Below are positions 26,501-41,963 of a stretch of 64,000 bases of DNA, in pieces. The notes beneath the pieces were generated by a model, which was given only the letters and a program-made list of their open reading frames with translations, had not been told where the DNA came from and did no database searches. The stretch is from contig WBMW01003180.1 in the NCBI GenBank assembly GCA_013396635.1, positions 155,952-219,951 of the forward strand, read 5' to 3'. Numbering within the stretch: the stretch's first letter is position 1; each line of letters opens with the position of its first letter. Both the position numbers and the translations under genes were made by a program. Source of the stretch: Penelope pileata. Its lineage: Eukaryota > Chordata > Aves > Galliformes > Cracidae.

Positions 26501-29500
26501 CCTAGTCCTTCTATGTGTACAAATGGATAATGTTCAATTTTACTTTATGCTTAACAGTTATTGGAAAAAATCCATTTTTCTCTCCTGTAGTTTTATCAAC
26601 TGTTTCTTCTTCATATCTTATGTCTAAAGAATTTGCCATCTGTGAATACCCACTTGCCCTCTGCTCTTCTCTGGTACCCAGTCTCTTTGTGACCTGAGCA
26701 AGGAGCATTGCAGCATAAGGAAGCACACCAGTTGTTGGAACAGATTTGAAAGGTCCTACATGTTGTTTCTATTGGGAAGAGAATGACGCAGACAAGGATT
26801 TATTTTATTTTCTGCTGTAATCCTGTTTATTCAAAGGATACGTATAAAGCCGTGCTTTGAATGGACTCGAGCCCCAGGCAATGGTTTCTTTGCTTATTTA
26901 CCCAGTGACTGCCCTGGCCCCCAAGACACCCCAAAGCATGTCTTGCCAATGTCCCTCAAAGACATCCGCTCTCACCCACAGCCCTTGCCTGCTTCCCTGC
27001 CCACTCCCTTCTGGTTTCCATTCCTTGTCCTATCAACATATATAACCCTGTCACCACACAGGTTTGCCCGAGGTCAGCTGCCTGGGCAGCCCTTTCCACC
27101 AGCCCAGCACCCAGCCTTGGTGGTGGCTCCCGGCATTTCAGCTGCCCATAAGGCAAGAGCTGCTTCAGTCTCATGTTGAGCTTGAATCAAAACTTGTCAC
27201 ACCCACCAGGAGCAATGAGGCTTCTCCTAGGTTATCAGTTAAAAAAAACATTAGCTCTGTTGTACCATTCACCTGTTTCCCTGATGGCTTTTGGCTGCAC
27301 TTGCCAGAGTTTTGCCAGAGCCCTAATGAAGTCCTCAATACTTCAGTATTTATGGCAGAGGGGACAGCCTGAAACACTGGCTGCTGTGTCTGCTTCCCTG
27401 GCATCAGGCTGACATTTTTAGAGGCAGCGAAGAAGGCGTGCACTAAGCAAGCTGTGTACAACAAGGAGAAAACATTTCTTTGATAAAAACCTTTAGCAAA
27501 TGGGAACTGGAGGAAACGTTGCCTAGATGTTCTTTTGAAAGTGGAAATTGCTGCCACCTAAAATTAAATTACAGAAAGCTGGACAAAGAAAGATAGCAAA
27601 CCACATGCCAGACAAACTGCGACTCAGCTAATACATTGCTTTCTAAATATAAAAACAACCTACTGCTTCCACTGACAGTTCGGCGCACAAGCAAGAATGG
27701 AGGGATGTACAACACCAGCACGAGCAGAGGCTGCAGAAGAACATACAAATTTTATTTATGGAACAATGCTAGGAAGACAGGAAAGATGCATTCAAAGAAG
27801 AGGAGAAGTAGCACAGAGGTTGCTTAGCTGAGCCCATGTAGCAGCAGCGGCTGTCCAAACCCACAGCTGACATCAGGACTTATACCCTATTCCCCATGGG
27901 ATGTCTTTCCTTGTTCTTTCAACTAGCTGCTTATAAGCACGTAGAAAAATAATGCACATATGCCACAGCAGTAGCTTCTGAGTTGCTTGGCCACAAAGAC
28001 AACATTCGGCTCTCTCTGAAGTTACCCTGAATCCCCTTTGTGGAGAAAAGAAGGATACAAAATGTTCAGATGTTCATACCCTTCGCTGTCATACTCAGCT
28101 CATTTAGCACTGCAGATAACAAATAACCTTCTTCAGTCTCCACCAATGTCAAGTATAGGACACCCTGCAGATTGACAGGTTTCTTATTTTATTCCAATTC
28201 CCCAGTCTCATTCAGTCAGAGAGTAAAACAGTGAGGAGAAGAAAGGAGCAGATAATTTTCTTACTCTTAGTTCTGTAACCTCAATTTCTCATCTGGCCAG
28301 CCCCACCAGAATGCCATTCCTACAGTGGGCTTCTCATTGCTTTTTGAATTATAATAAAATCAATTCACTTGTGTATGAAGTTATTTTTAGATATCATTTA
28401 ACAAAATTAAAGTCATCTGTAACACTTCTTTGTAGTTGAATTATATAAAAAAAACCAGCATTGTTGGAGACCATGATTCACAGATCCGAACTTCACATAT
28501 AAAATCCAATCAATAATGTAAAATCTTACAGAATTACATCCTTTTTTGCTTGAAATTTAAAGCAAAATTTCATGTCTTGGGAGACCTTGAAGGTCTTTGA
28601 TTAGCTACAGGTATGTCAATGCAAAGTGCAGTCCTTTTCCTAGAAGAAAAAAATGGATTCACTTTGGCCAGCCATTCAGGAACTACCAGATTCCACCCTC
28701 ATGCTGCTTCAGCACTATCATGCTTTCTCCTCCAAGCTTCATCTCTCAACAAATTTTCAGTGCTGTGCTCTCAGACTGAGAACCAGAAGGATTCTCATTA
28801 GTCATCAGCTCCAGCAGCTAAAGTCAGGTTAAACTGAAAATGGGAACCAAGGGCATTAAGGGAGCTGGGAGTAGCCCTACTTTGTAATGTGCGTTCTTTA
28901 CAAAGTAAGGGAATAAATTAAAATAGATTTTTACATGGTGCTGAATTTTAACATTATAAAAATTACTAGTTCACAAAACCTAAGCTAAGGAGGGCCCTTT
29001 GACACATCTCTATGTCAGCAAAGCACGAAAACACAGATTACTGTGAAGATGGAGAAAGCTGAATATGGAAACTTTTCCCACACCTGCACTTTGGTGGCTG
29101 TCTGCTCACAGATGGGTTCTGCCCGTGGCAGGGTCTCAGTGAGGCCACTTGGGCTGGGGGAGAGAGGAAACACAACAGCCTCCTGAACATTCATCTCTCT
29201 AAATTCCAGGAAAGTGTTGATACCTGACACAGTTTAATGTTGCAAAAATGTTGAGAAATAATTTTGATTAATTACATAGCTCCTGCATTTTGAGGCTCAG
29301 CATTGCATAACCTGTCTGGGCTAGGAATATTTTGGAAGATCACGACAGATAACTTTCAGCATCAGTTTTGACAGAGCAGAAATAAAAAAAAATCTGCCGC
29401 ACTGGCTTTCTAGAACATTTTCTAACTAACAAACCTGAAAAGGACGAGTTTGGTTTCATGGCTACTTTCAGCAGCTGGGTTCCCAGCCAGATAGGAGCAC

Positions 29501-30775
29501 TTTGTATTAGTTTCATACACCTGCATCATGATCCGAACATGTTCCTATGCCAAGTGGTTTCCACTAAGTTAACAAACAGAAGTATTCAGCCTCGTGCTGG
29601 AAATCTATTTGCATTCCAGAGGACTTGAGTCGATGGGCACCGGGTTGTCATTCACATACTCTGTCTAGCAAAACAACGTTCCCTGCTTACTTACACAGAG
29701 CAAAAGTGTTCTAGGAATTTGCAAGTGTGGTGTTCTTAGAAACAGTGACCTGCTGCCACTTCTCCTTAAAGCATTAGCTTTACCGGTGCGATGGGGGTAG
29801 GGATTCTCTAAGGAACATCGGCATTGAAAAGGTCAAACAAGTGAGGGTTGAACAAGTTCAAGAAAGTCACAGTGCTGTTCTTCCCTCAGGGGTATTTCAC
29901 GGTGTTGTAAGGAAAGACTTCCAGACTCCTATCAGGATGAGGTGGGGGAACTCTCCCCCCAGATGTCCATCTTTCTGTCCACTTGGCTGGAGGCTGTAGC
30001 TGAAAGAAGGTAACACTTCACAATCCCATAAAGAAAATAGCATGTCTATGCAGTGAATAATCCAAAAAGAGGAAGGTAGTGTCAAATAGAGAACTCATTG
30101 TGGAGCTGGAAGGAATAATTGTTTGCAGCACTGAGCCTTTTGTATAAGAGACTACAGATACTCAGGTATCCTCACAGCATTTCCTATTTTGCAACTGAAA
30201 TGACATCAATAGGACACATCAGGTAGACACACCAATGCAACATTCGGGTGGTTTTCACCTCAACATCACTGTCCAGTCTGTGAGGGAAATGCCACCTCCC
30301 CCTTCCTCCAGTTTTAGAAAACGTCTCTCAGCAGCAAGGAGAGCCATTGGCCAGGAGCTCACAGATCCCCTCCGTCTGGTCTGCTATCATAAGAATGACC
30401 AAACCATTCAACATCACATGACTCTGTCCTTTAGACCTCCTTGCGGGTTGCAGGAGCTCCCAAAATCACCCTTTGAATTGCTCTGCCTTGTTTTGTGCCC
30501 TGTGAGAGAAATAAGTATTAAAATGAGAGGAGCATGTGTGGCCTTGCATGAGCTTAGACTCCAGTCTTACAGAAAATGGCCAACTTAAACATTGCTCAAA
30601 TGTTGAGTATGCAAAGTACATTTTCCACACAGGACTCTTCTCTTGAACTGTCTAGTTCAGCTGAAAGTTTCTCACCGAATACTTTGTTTGCTACTGTTTT
30701 TCCACCACTAGCAAACAAGGACTCCAGTGCCTCTGAGATGGAAGCTTTTCACTTTTGATGGTTTAAAATATATAT

Positions 30776-30789
30776 AAAAAAAAAAAAAA
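30776..30789 (+). repeat. Poly(A) homopolymer run
   Basis: Fourteen A follow a short TATATATA-type stretch. It is simple sequence with no retrocopy recognisable upstream. Confidence 0.85.
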
Positions 30790-33700
30790 GAGGAAGAAGA
30801 AATCCAGTAAGAAATAATCTAGTTCTTACATGATGTCCTAGGAAGCATTTTCACATCTGGGATCTGTGTTTTCAGACACAGTATGTCATGTTCAGAAAAA
30901 AATATGCACCAGTTCTAAATAACAGGGTGACCTTTGCATGTATTCATAATTAAATGATTTGGTAGAGAAATTTGTGTAGCTTCCCTCTTTCTAGGTAAGA
31001 AAAGAAAAACTCAGACCCTGCGGAAGTCAACAGCAAGACTCAGACTGGCATAAACAGCAACAGGCACTCCCCCATAATCTATATCATAAAACTGTAACTG
31101 GCTGTCTCCGTTAGGACTAAAGTGACAGGAATGTTGTAGGTCGGGACAAAGGTGTATTTGCAGCCTGCATAGTTTCTGCACGCATTAACAGTCCTTCATG
31201 AGTATTATGTTCACATTTTTCAGAATGTATTTGTGGTATTTTATTTGCTAAGGCCTGGCCGGGTGGTCACTGCTGTCTGAGACATAAAATTATGCAAGCC
31301 CCTGGCCTAATCTGCAAAACCAAACAGCCAGAGCTCGCTCAGCTGCCCTGCAAGCCGTGCCCGGCCGGGAGCAGCGCCGGCCGCTGAGTATCCTTCTTGT
31401 TCTGCCTTGGCAAGAACACCAGGAGTCAGAGAGGAGAAAAACCTTTTTGGAAGGATGTGAGAAATGCTGAAAATGCACACTACACACAGCAGCAGAACTG
31501 TACCATTTGCTTAATTTGCCTCTTTCTTTTTTTTTTTTCTTTTTTGTCCCAGCACAAGAGGAAGCTGAGTTTACAGAACAACTACCTAACAGCAGGGAAC
31601 GTGCTTACCAAGCCCTGACTCATGCTGCTGGTCTTCCTGGGGTCAGGAGCTCTACTTTTGCTTACTCACCGCAGCAGCAAAGAAAATCAGACCTGGTGCA
31701 TAAGACACGATCCACTGTCTGCCAGACTGCAGCTGGCAGAACGTTTGATTTTCAAGTCTGGATCGTCAACTTCAACAGCTACTTTTTGGTGGCCAAAAGA
31801 AGGGCAAGCAAAGGGTGCCCTGAGCAGGAGGTGAGGAAGGGTCTCACCTCCAAGACAGTGAGACCCTTCCTGGAGCCCCTGCAATGCCCCAGCCACGTCC
31901 CCACCACTGGAACTGCCACCTCATCCTCCAGGTTGGGCACTGAAGACCACTGTGCATGGACCTCCAGCATCCCCATGGGCAGATGAGCCCCTTGGACACC
32001 ACATGCCAGGGCTCACAGCTGCTGCCTCCGCACTAGCGGCAGTGTGGAACAAGCAAGTTTCTGGAGCCCTATAGCAATAAGTGTCACTTGCAGGGAGATT
32101 ATGTTTTCCTCTATCTCTCTTCCCCCTTTGCCTTTCATCTACATTTTCATGCAATTCAGACAGGTCAATCCAAAAGCTGGTAGCTCAAAAACTGCAGCAA
32201 AAGCAACCATTGTGAAGCAAAACAGGAAAAATTCCCCTAGATTCGCCCTGCTCCAGTTTCCACAGTCAGTCCTTTTTTAACTGCTTCTCCTCAAATATGT
32301 GTTGTCATTAACACAAATTAAAACCAAGCCTGATAGCCTGCTAGCTGCAGATTAATTAACATTCCAGATGAATGTTTTTTGTTTTCAGAGAAAGGACCGA
32401 GCTGCTGAAGGTCACTTTGCTCTGCAGGAGCTGGGAAGAACGCACTCTGCTGCATCATGCTCTGCAGAGAGACCAGAGATTTAGTCCTGTGAACCAAGCT
32501 TTTCTAGCAGATCTTCACATTTTGATATACAGAAATAACTGGACACAATGCTCTAATGCAATGCTTCAAAGCAGGAACAAGGAATAGGATTAGGGTTCAG
32601 TAATTGCATCTCGTGGTATGAAAGGGACTTGGCTCATTGGAGCTCCTGGGGATTATTTTTAATAAAGATATAGAGCATACCTGCAGTATGTAGCATTAGG
32701 ATGTTCAGGAACACTATGCCCAGTTTTGCACCACACATACACAAGTCAAGAAGGACAGCGAGAAACCAGAGAGGGTCTAAACTGCTGAGTTGAGATAGTG
32801 ATAACAAATGATCTGCAAGGAGAGGTGAGCATCCTGCAGTTCCCTGAAGGGCATTCTGCTTCCTGCTCAGTCACCAGTTCCCACCTCAGGTCACCAGCTA
32901 TAGCCATAGTCAGTTTTGGAGAGATTATAAAGGGGATCATTCTGTTCTTCTGGGAAGCAGAAGCAAGTCAAAATGCTGTATTTTTTCCTTAACCCCACAT
33001 CTTCTTTCTTGTTCCTAGGAAACTCATGCTGCAGTGGATTTCTTTGGTCTCTAAACACTACTATAGTCACTAGCATTAAAGATTAATGCCCTGCCTACCC
33101 TAATTACCTGTAGACACAAATTTTCAGTTTCAGAGTGGGAAGAAGAGGCAGAGAAAGCTCAAGGAAAGCTGCTGTTTGGCTTTCTTTTCTGGGAAGGGTA
33201 ACACAAAGAAAAGAGGGGGAGGGGATCCTAAAGAATCTAAGGATGTTCTGAATCAGGGATATCCTTGATAGCTTGAAGAAAACAATGGCATGGGACATAA
33301 TTTTTCCCATTTATCTTAATCAGCTCATAACTCTAGGAGAAACATCCACTTTTAAAATGGCATTAATTTTCAAATCAAGGAGTTTGATTTCAGTCAAATG
33401 AGAGACAGCCTGGGGACATCGATGTTTTGTTAAAATTGCTTTGGCCCTGCCCACCAATGCCACTGCTTGTGTGCATGGAGGCTGAGTGAGCTGGTTCACC
33501 AGTCCTGACCCCAGCCCACCAGGAGGGCGAGTCAAGGGCAGGGGGTGGAAGAAGACTGAAGTAGCCTAGATGTCATGCTACAGACATTTGATTTTTGGTT
33601 CAGGCCAATCTAGAACTAACAGTATCTTATTTTCATGTTATCTCCATCATATGTGATGTTCACAATGACATTTTTGTCCTATTTCTTTATATCTGTGGCA

Positions 33701-36700
33701 GGCTACAGCTCCAGTAAAGCATCCTGACTGGCTGTTGGAGACCAAGATGTCAACGAGCGTGATCCTAGCAAGAAAAGCACCTCTACAAAAACCAAAAACT
33801 TCTGTGAAGAGCAGCATCACAGAAGAAAGGAAAATTTCAGGGTCTTCCTGCCTCCTCTCACCATTAAGCCTGTTTCACTAGTTACATCAGTTATACTGAT
33901 TACATAGGTTTTAGTTTCCTCCAAACCAGGGCTTAGCTATAAATCCATTCACATGAAGATAAATTGAGAACAAGCTGCTGACAGCTTCAGTAACCACCTG
34001 TGGTGTCCTGGGGATTTTGCAAAGAAGGAGCACAGGTGTCTTCTGACACTGTTTATTCCCATGGAAACTACAGCAGATACAAAGTGCTCAATAACACTGT
34101 TTGGGAGAGCAAATTCTCCGCAAGAAAGCGCTCTTTTTCAGCATANCTTTGCAGACATCAGCGCATGCAGAAAGGGTCCCAGTTCCAGCAGGCTGCAAAC
34201 CAAACTCTCTTCTTTGGTCTGAATGTTTTTAGTGCCACTTGAATTATGGAACTGACCCCAGAGGACTGAGGTCACTCACTAAGGTGCACAACACATGATC
34301 TAAAGCCGCAAAGGAGAAAAATTTGCACTTCCACAATCTGTATTTCTCTGTCCCTGTTTCCACACCATGCTAGTATTCCCCAGGCAAACCCAGGGCCTTC
34401 CTTGCATACCTTCTGAGGTGAACCCAGTTTCCTCCACTTCTCTCTTTGCCACCTCTCTCCTCTCTGCAGGGCCATGGCTTCACCTGCTTGAGAGGGACTG
34501 ATCCTGCAGAGCAGAGAAGAGCCTCAGCCTGGGAAAGCACTTTGCTGAGGGGGAAGCTCAGTTCCACAGCTGGGTGACAGGCAGCTGAGGGGAAGGCTTA
34601 ACGGGCATCTGCAGCAGGTGGGCAGTAAGCACTTTTACTGCTCATTAGAGGCTCAGCATAGCCACGTAACAGCTGAACACAGCCTCCAATTTGTCAACAT
34701 TTCTGTGAACAAATCACATTTTTCATCAAGAAAGTGATGTTCTGCTGCATTTTGCTCCACAGGCCATGGAGCAGTTCACTGACTAATCACAACTGCAGCT
34801 ACAAGTAACAAGGCTTTGAATGTAAAATTTCGGCTGAGGATTATTCAGAATTCTGCAAGAGCATAATTGCAAAGGAACATATTCACATATTCTCTCAAGC
34901 TTGTTGTCCATCTAGAGCATGCTTTTTAACATGTCACAAACACCAAGTTTGTGTAGCAAAGAGAGTTAGTGACAATTGAGACAAGAATTTGGCCCATTTT
35001 CCATGGTGCACTCCCACACCCCAGGAGAGTACAAGGCCTGGGACGGAGCATCCTACCTTCATGCAGGCAAACGAGAGCCTTCTGGCATACACCAGCAGTG
35101 CAGTTCTCAGATTGATAAGGAGACCATAAAAATGGAAACATTAATTAAGTGTGTGGAATATGATCTGAGGTGGTAAAGATGAGAGGTGTAAACTCTCTTG
35201 AAGGCAAGTATGAAGTCCTTCACACAGTTCAGGAAAGAAGGTTTTTTCTCTTCCACAGGGAACTCCTTTTGTAGCATAAGAAACCAAGAGACAGCATCTT
35301 CCTGTTTGTACCAAGCAAATGCTTGGCAGGAACACTGCTACAGAGGTTGAAACAAGCAGGAGACGTTTGCATGGAAAAGAGCGTGCTGATCTCGAGAGAC
35401 AGAAACTGTCTGTGGCCTTGACACTATGTGAGAACAGTCTCTTAGCAGAGCATTCAGGGAGCTCATTGTACAGGAACTTTACAGACACTGAAAAAGCTTT
35501 TGATAGGATGACAGGGAATGGCACTTGAGAAATAACAAGATAACATGGACTCCCCGCAGAAAGACAGTTAAGAGTACATGAACTTCTTCACGTGGATCTT
35601 AACAAAGGCAAGTTCATACTAGCTGTCTTTCAAACCCACTTGTAATATGGGGTAGCATCGTATACTCTTCTTTTTCATCACTGTTTCTTCCAGTGTTTTC
35701 CTTTCTTTTTTTAAATGGGTAAAGACTGGCTTGATCAGAAATGAGATTGCATTGGATCCAACTGCAACAATTACAAAATACAGATTTCATAGACAGTATC
35801 TGCCTCAACAACCAAATTCTACAAAATAGTATTAAGGAGACTAAAAATATTGGTTGGAAGAGGATAAAAAAGAAAAGAGCTAATACAGAAGAGCAGGTGA
35901 GCCAGGAGGCCACTTGGTAGTAATCTCTACACCCACTGAGAAGGCCAAAAGAACCACTTTCCTCAGTGGGGGGGGTTGGCACCAGTGAGGAAGACTTCCT
36001 TTCTGGAACTGCAGACGTGTATGTGACTTTCACTCTTCAGAAAACATTTTGAGCCTTACAACAAACGTGACTGACAACCAAATGTTACATCTTTAACATA
36101 GATATTGAATCATCATGATTAACTGAACTGCAAACAAGAAGCAACGCAATGCAGCTGATGAAGAGGCTTCAAGTTAACAAGATGTCTGCAACAGATTTTT
36201 AGAAATTAACGGATTTTAATAGATAACAAACAAGAGCAGATGACAGAGAAAGACACAGAACAGAGAAGGCACTTTGAGGAAGGAGAAATGAAAATGTGCC
36301 CACCACACCTGAGCAAACTGATATTATATATGGGCTAAACTTCTAATGAGCCTGCTAGGAAGCAAGGAGAAAGACCCAAACCATCCTGAAAAGGAAGATA
36401 AAAGCAAGGATTTAATCTGGAGTCAAAACAAACAATGTTTCAGGGATGAAAACGCACTGACAATCATAGCCAGCAAGTCTTCTGCTTCCCTGGAAAGAAG
36501 ATGAGACTGGACACGCAGTCTTGGCACACAGATTCTTTGTGAAGATCTATGGAAATAACTGCAGCCTCCAAATGAAAAATACTGGTTTTATCAGGAAGAG
36601 AAAAAAAAATAGAAAAAAGAAGGGTTCTAGCTGAGGTGTTACATAATATTACTGCCTCGTCTGCCAAAACACAAGAGGACCAGAAAGAGAAAAGTAGCTG

Positions 36701-39700
36701 AAGAAGATGGTACATAATTTAGCTGTAACAAAGTCACTGCGTGTAGGGTATTTATACCAAGCACAAAGGTTTCTAAAGAGCAGTAGAAATTATATTATGT
36801 AAGAGGTGTAAAATAAAGAAATACACACTCAAGCACAGCTGTGAGAGAATATTTCAAGACACTGTTTCAATGTTTACATCTACCCTTTCAAAAAGGGTAG
36901 GAATAATAATAGTTTTATTTAAAGCTACACTGGGGGGGGGGATTTCAATAAAACGAATAAATTACATTGCAGAAATGTTCTTTTCACCTAGATACACTGC
37001 CTCCAATAGCAAGCTATACTTAAATCCAGGCTCTTTGGACATGGAAAATCTAGAGGGCATACTTTGCATATCACTGCAATTTGATGGTCTGTGATTTCTC
37101 AAGAGAACAGAAATGTGAGGAATATGTTGACAGTTCAGTCTAATTCCAGAATTATTTTGACTACGTCATAGCTGCTACCTGTGAGCATTGCACATAAAAA
37201 TAACTTCCCCTGACCTAAAAACAAAATGGGTTGGTTTTTTGTTTTCTGGTGGTTTTTTTTTCTGTTTTTGTTGTTTTTTTCTTTTCTATGAGATGAGAAG
37301 TCTCTGCATCACTAAGCAATACACAGCTAAATTCTAATTTCCACATTGCTGTCCATTATAGGACATTTGTGAGTATCTGTTTAAGAGACAGATAACTGGC
37401 ATAATATAAGTTTGTGTGACTAGAGGACTATTTGAAAAGATCTCCTATGATAATATCAACGTATGAAGTGTTGAGGAACAAATAATGTTGTAGTCCTCTG
37501 TTGATAGCCACAAGAGGACAAGGCCATCCTATAGGCTACACCACCTAGTCTGAGCAACACAGCAGCACACATGCGATCCTCTGCCCTAACCAAGGATCAC
37601 ACACTGACTTTTTTGCCTCAGGGCTAATACCAAAACAACTCTAAAAAATTATACATAGAAAACTGGACTTCAGAAATACTAAACGAAAATGAAAGAATCT
37701 TTTCCAATAGAATCAGGTAGGAGAAAATGCATACAAGCTATTAAATGTATATATATAATCATTGGAAAATAGACAACAGAACTCTTCTATATACTCCTTT
37801 GCAGGTGGAACTTGATCATTATTCTCATCTTAAATTTCCTGACCATTAAAAAACATTTTCTGGTTTTGATTTCCATGTCAAGCACACAACAGAACCATTG
37901 AGACACCACACACAATAGCATCTCCCTGGTTTTAATCACTAATTGTTGGGGATTTTTTGTCCTTGAAGGCTAAATTTTATAAATCCTAAATTTCAAACTC
38001 TAATTTCCCATGCCCTCCTCACAACGTCAAACTGTTCACTTGCAAGACCCTGGGCAGGCCTCTCCAGCTTCCTGGCAGCAGGAGGTCAGCTTATACCCCT
38101 GGTACTGAGTCGGGAAACAGATGCGAAACCGCCTGGTAATGGTATCTGAGGGTTAAAACTAACACCAAGGCAGGGCAGGATTGAGCTGTGAGCAGTTCGT
38201 GGAGAGCTCTAGCAGTTTTAGAGCTGAGATTAAAGTCTGGAAAACTGGAGTTTTCTGGTTTATATTCTTATATCTGTGAATGATGTGCCATAAGGAAAAA
38301 AATACTGAGGAAGATGTTGGTTACTTCTTCACTCAGGTTCCCTGCCTCCAAATACAGCTGCCTATACCTACACAGCTACAGGAGCTGGGGCCAAGTCTCC
38401 AAGATTTCCTCAACATTTCAAAGAAACCAGAACCTTGCACTTCTGCAAAACAAGCTGCAGTTGTAATGAGCCAAATCTCCCCATTTGCAAAGCAAGCACA
38501 ATGTCTAAGGGACCTCACAGGGACCTTGTGAGAAGTCATGAGCTGGGACAGGAGCTCACACAAAGAGGTACCCAGTGTGGGTGACAGCTCCTTTATTTCT
38601 GCTCCCATGACCACAGGCAGCAGATCTGGCACTTGCATTTGCTTCTTCATTGACACAAGTTTATGCAGAGCAGAGCATGAACTAAGAAGCTGATGCAAGT
38701 GACTCTGAGAGACATGCAGTGAGGACACGGAAGTTCCAGGTGCACATCTCCTCCTACCTCCCGCCAATTTCCGTTTCCAGAGAAACCTAAGACTGCCTTG
38801 GAGGCAGTCTGTTCAATTCCCTGCTATCCGTGTGTTTATTAAACGCGTTTATCTTTTTCCATGAGGACAGTAGCAGTGAGAGACTTTCTCAAAGACCAGG
38901 GAGTCCCATCTCCAGCCTCCAAATGTTACATCAGTCATTCAAGAAAGGGTTTTTGTGCTTTTTTTTTGCCTTCCAGTTGGAAAGGCAGTTTAAGTTCTGC
39001 ACAGATTAGTGGCAATTTAAGACAATCTACCTCTGATTTTTCTCTTTCTGCTCTCTGCGCTGCCAAGGTTTCACCACTCAGTTTGGGAGCACAGTGTGAC
39101 ACAGCGTGCTTGCAGCCCCAAGCCAGCCAGTGCAGTAACGTGGCTCTGCATCTCCACCATCCTTTTGCCCATGCTGCTTGCCCAGTAGCTGACAGATCCA
39201 CTTTGGGGGAAACACTATAATCCAATTTTTGCCAAGATTTTTTCTCCTCTTTCTTCCAACAGAAAAAAAGAAAGTACTCACTGTCTTTGTCCTCCTGGAA
39301 TTTTCTCACACCCTTTCTAGGCATAAGAAGAGGGTGTCTTCTTGCAATCCCGTTATTACACATATGCACAGTTATAAGAAAATGCTCTGATGGCACATCA
39401 AGCAAATAATACCAATTTTCAAAATTCTATAGCAATGTATTTGTACAAATTACAGAATTCTGTATGTATTTTACACACCATTACAGAATATCAAGTAAAT
39501 GACATCAATTGCTCTGTTTTGTTCCCCCTCAGATTTCTCTTCAAGTAAATTTTAGTGCTCAAGAGAGATGCCAGATCGGCAGCACTAGGAAATGAAGACT
39601 TCTGTTCACGCACGGCAGCGGGGCAGCAGCAGCACAGGCCTGCCCGTGCCAATTCAGCTGCTATCAGCCCTGCTTTAGGACCAAAGCAGGGAGGAGCGAG

Positions 39701-41963
39701 GAGCAGGAGGGCACCCGTACCCCTTCTGCGCCTGGCACAGGAGCCAAGCAGCATCCAGGGGACCAAGGCTTTGCCCACCCCCACCAGAAAATAAACAGAA
39801 ATAACTCATTTTGCACAAGTGACTGAACAAAATCTGTTGTTCGCTACTTGAGCCGGGCTGGATGTGGCCCAGGGAACCAGCAATGAGTGGTGAACTGCCA
39901 GCTCCTGGACCATCCAGTCTCACAGTAACGCCTATGTTAAATTACACATTTCTATATTTACAGAAAGTCAGCATTTACACATCATAATGGGTTATTAGAG
40001 TAAATTGGTTACAGTTTATTTATATGGACTGCCATAAACTCATAACATTTTTCTTGGTTTTAATCCTTTCTTTAAAAAAATACAAAAAAAAATAAATTAA
40101 ACAAAACATGTTAACGAGTAGTAAAGATTTTCCTATGACTAAAACTCCAAATCAATTTAACATTAAGACTCAATCCATGGCCTAGCATCCTGGCCTCGAC
40201 TCATGGTATTTTTAACCTTTGTGATTCACTTCCTGGCACATGCAGGATATTCTGCCAAAACACAGAGTTGCAACCTCCCTTCCTTGTGGTACAATTGGTC
40301 AGTCTGATGCTGAGCTGTGAACCCCAGCGCTTCCCAGGTGCTCACTTACTCATTCTAGCTCCAGCAAGGCTTCATGCTTCCTGGCCCAACCATTCAGCAC
40401 CTGGTTAACCTGCAGCCACACTTATGTGCAGGTTCAGAAGAGTTGGAAACCAACTGCTGGGCTGCAGGTTGGGCAGTAGCAGCCCCAGGCAAGTAAGCAT
40501 GTCTGACTGCACCTTACAAATCAACCGCCTTTACGTGTCCTTATCATTCAAAACATTACAATAAAATGCCTCGTTTTGCCAAAGGTTGCTGGTATCTCCC
40601 AGTTGAGGCATGGCTTCTCCTACCCAGAGCACAGGGAGGTTCTGTTCATTCAGGACACCAAGCCATGGGTTATTCCAGAACAGATTTATGTTTCAAAAAA
40701 TATCTGTTTATATCACACAGACACGTGTGCATAAGAGCAAAAACAAATCGAGATTATATAATTACGAATAGGCTACAATTCCAGCTACACCAAAGTACAT
40801 TTTGGCTCAGCCTCAGTGCCTCCAAGGGCAGCCAGGGCATCACGCTCCCCGCAGACCCCACGGCAAAAGCTGTGCTCATCTTAATGGCACCAGGTTCAAA
40901 CCTTAAGGAGTGTAGGAGATGCAAAATGCATTTGTCATATGGGTCTTATGTGATTTTTCTCTCTTTTTTTTTTACCTTCAGGATACTGGAGAAAAAAAAA
41001 TGCCTCTTCCTACAGATTAATTCCCAAATGGTAACTGCTCCTCCACATGTTCGTGTGCTTAACATAAAATGCTACAGTTCCTTAAATATTACATACTGAC
41101 ATCTCACAACTCATGAATATTTGAACATACTTTAGGAAAAAAAAAAAGTCTAATACTTTCCCCCCATTGTTGTTATTGATAGAGATTTATTAGTTTCATT
41201 TTGCAAGTTTTACTTTAAGAAGGGTGCTAATATCATGTATTATGACAGTTCACACTGAAAGCAATTTTCCATAAAAGATGTTACAATGACCCCTATGGAA
41301 CTTGTATAATTTCATAGTAGATAGTCAAGTGCACAAATAAACACATTTACAAGAGTGATCCTGTTAGCCTGGTTCTTGCCCTCTGAAACCCTTATGTGCT
41401 ATTTGTGGAATCTTAAATTAGTACAGCTGTTGATATTACTTATGTTGTTTCTGGCATTCTGCTTTAGAAAAAAATAAATAAGAGCATACTTATCATTTAG
41501 CTTTGGTATAATCTGCAACAGGTTTTAACATGTAGAATGTATTCCAACCCCTATATTTTCCGCAGCCGTGAAGTTTACAATGATGTCATAAGTCACTTTA
41601 TCAGAGAGGAAATATTACAGACACAGAAAAAAAGTTGAAGACCCAGTTTTCTTTTTAATCCTCTGGGGGTAAGCTATGAAACAAGCAGTCAGAAGAGTGA
41701 GTACTCAGTGTCATGAGTGGTGTGCATACTTTTACAATAATACGGGCACAAAAGAGATTGTCGCCTTTAGTACATGAGGGTCACTAGAATTTATTATTAT
41801 TACCTTTTTATTGTTATTCTTTTTATCCATGCACCTTTATATTTACTTGCATGAATTTACCACAGGTTCATAGTGGCCTTTGCCATTTTAATGCTTACAG
41901 AGCCTAAAGCTTCCAAAATGCCTATCTGGCCTGTACATATTTCATTAAAAATAAACTCTATAT

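Larger units (their letters stand above)
22471..40014. other. Intergenic DNA 3' of FGF9
   Basis: I see no identifiable gene. The stretch holds a diverged local duplication (22916-23010 and 23415-23512), a 14-base A run (30776-30789), a small CpG pocket followed by a strong acceptor-like tract near 31.33-31.55 kb, and T/G-rich low-complexity sequence at 37230-37290. One unresolved base lies at 34146. A 144-codon minus-strand frame at 38333-38767 has no recognisable domain. Confidence 0.55.

Noticed and set aside
38333..38767. 144-codon minus-strand frame 3' of FGF9
   Set aside because: It looks mildly protein-like but has no recognised family. An internal AATAAA and the lack of splice context argue against coding use.
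40566..41099. 177-codon plus-strand open frame near the distal FGF9 3'UTR
   Set aside because: It is antisense to the likely 3'UTR, shows no domain and ends in low-complexity Phe- and Lys-rich sequence from T and A runs.
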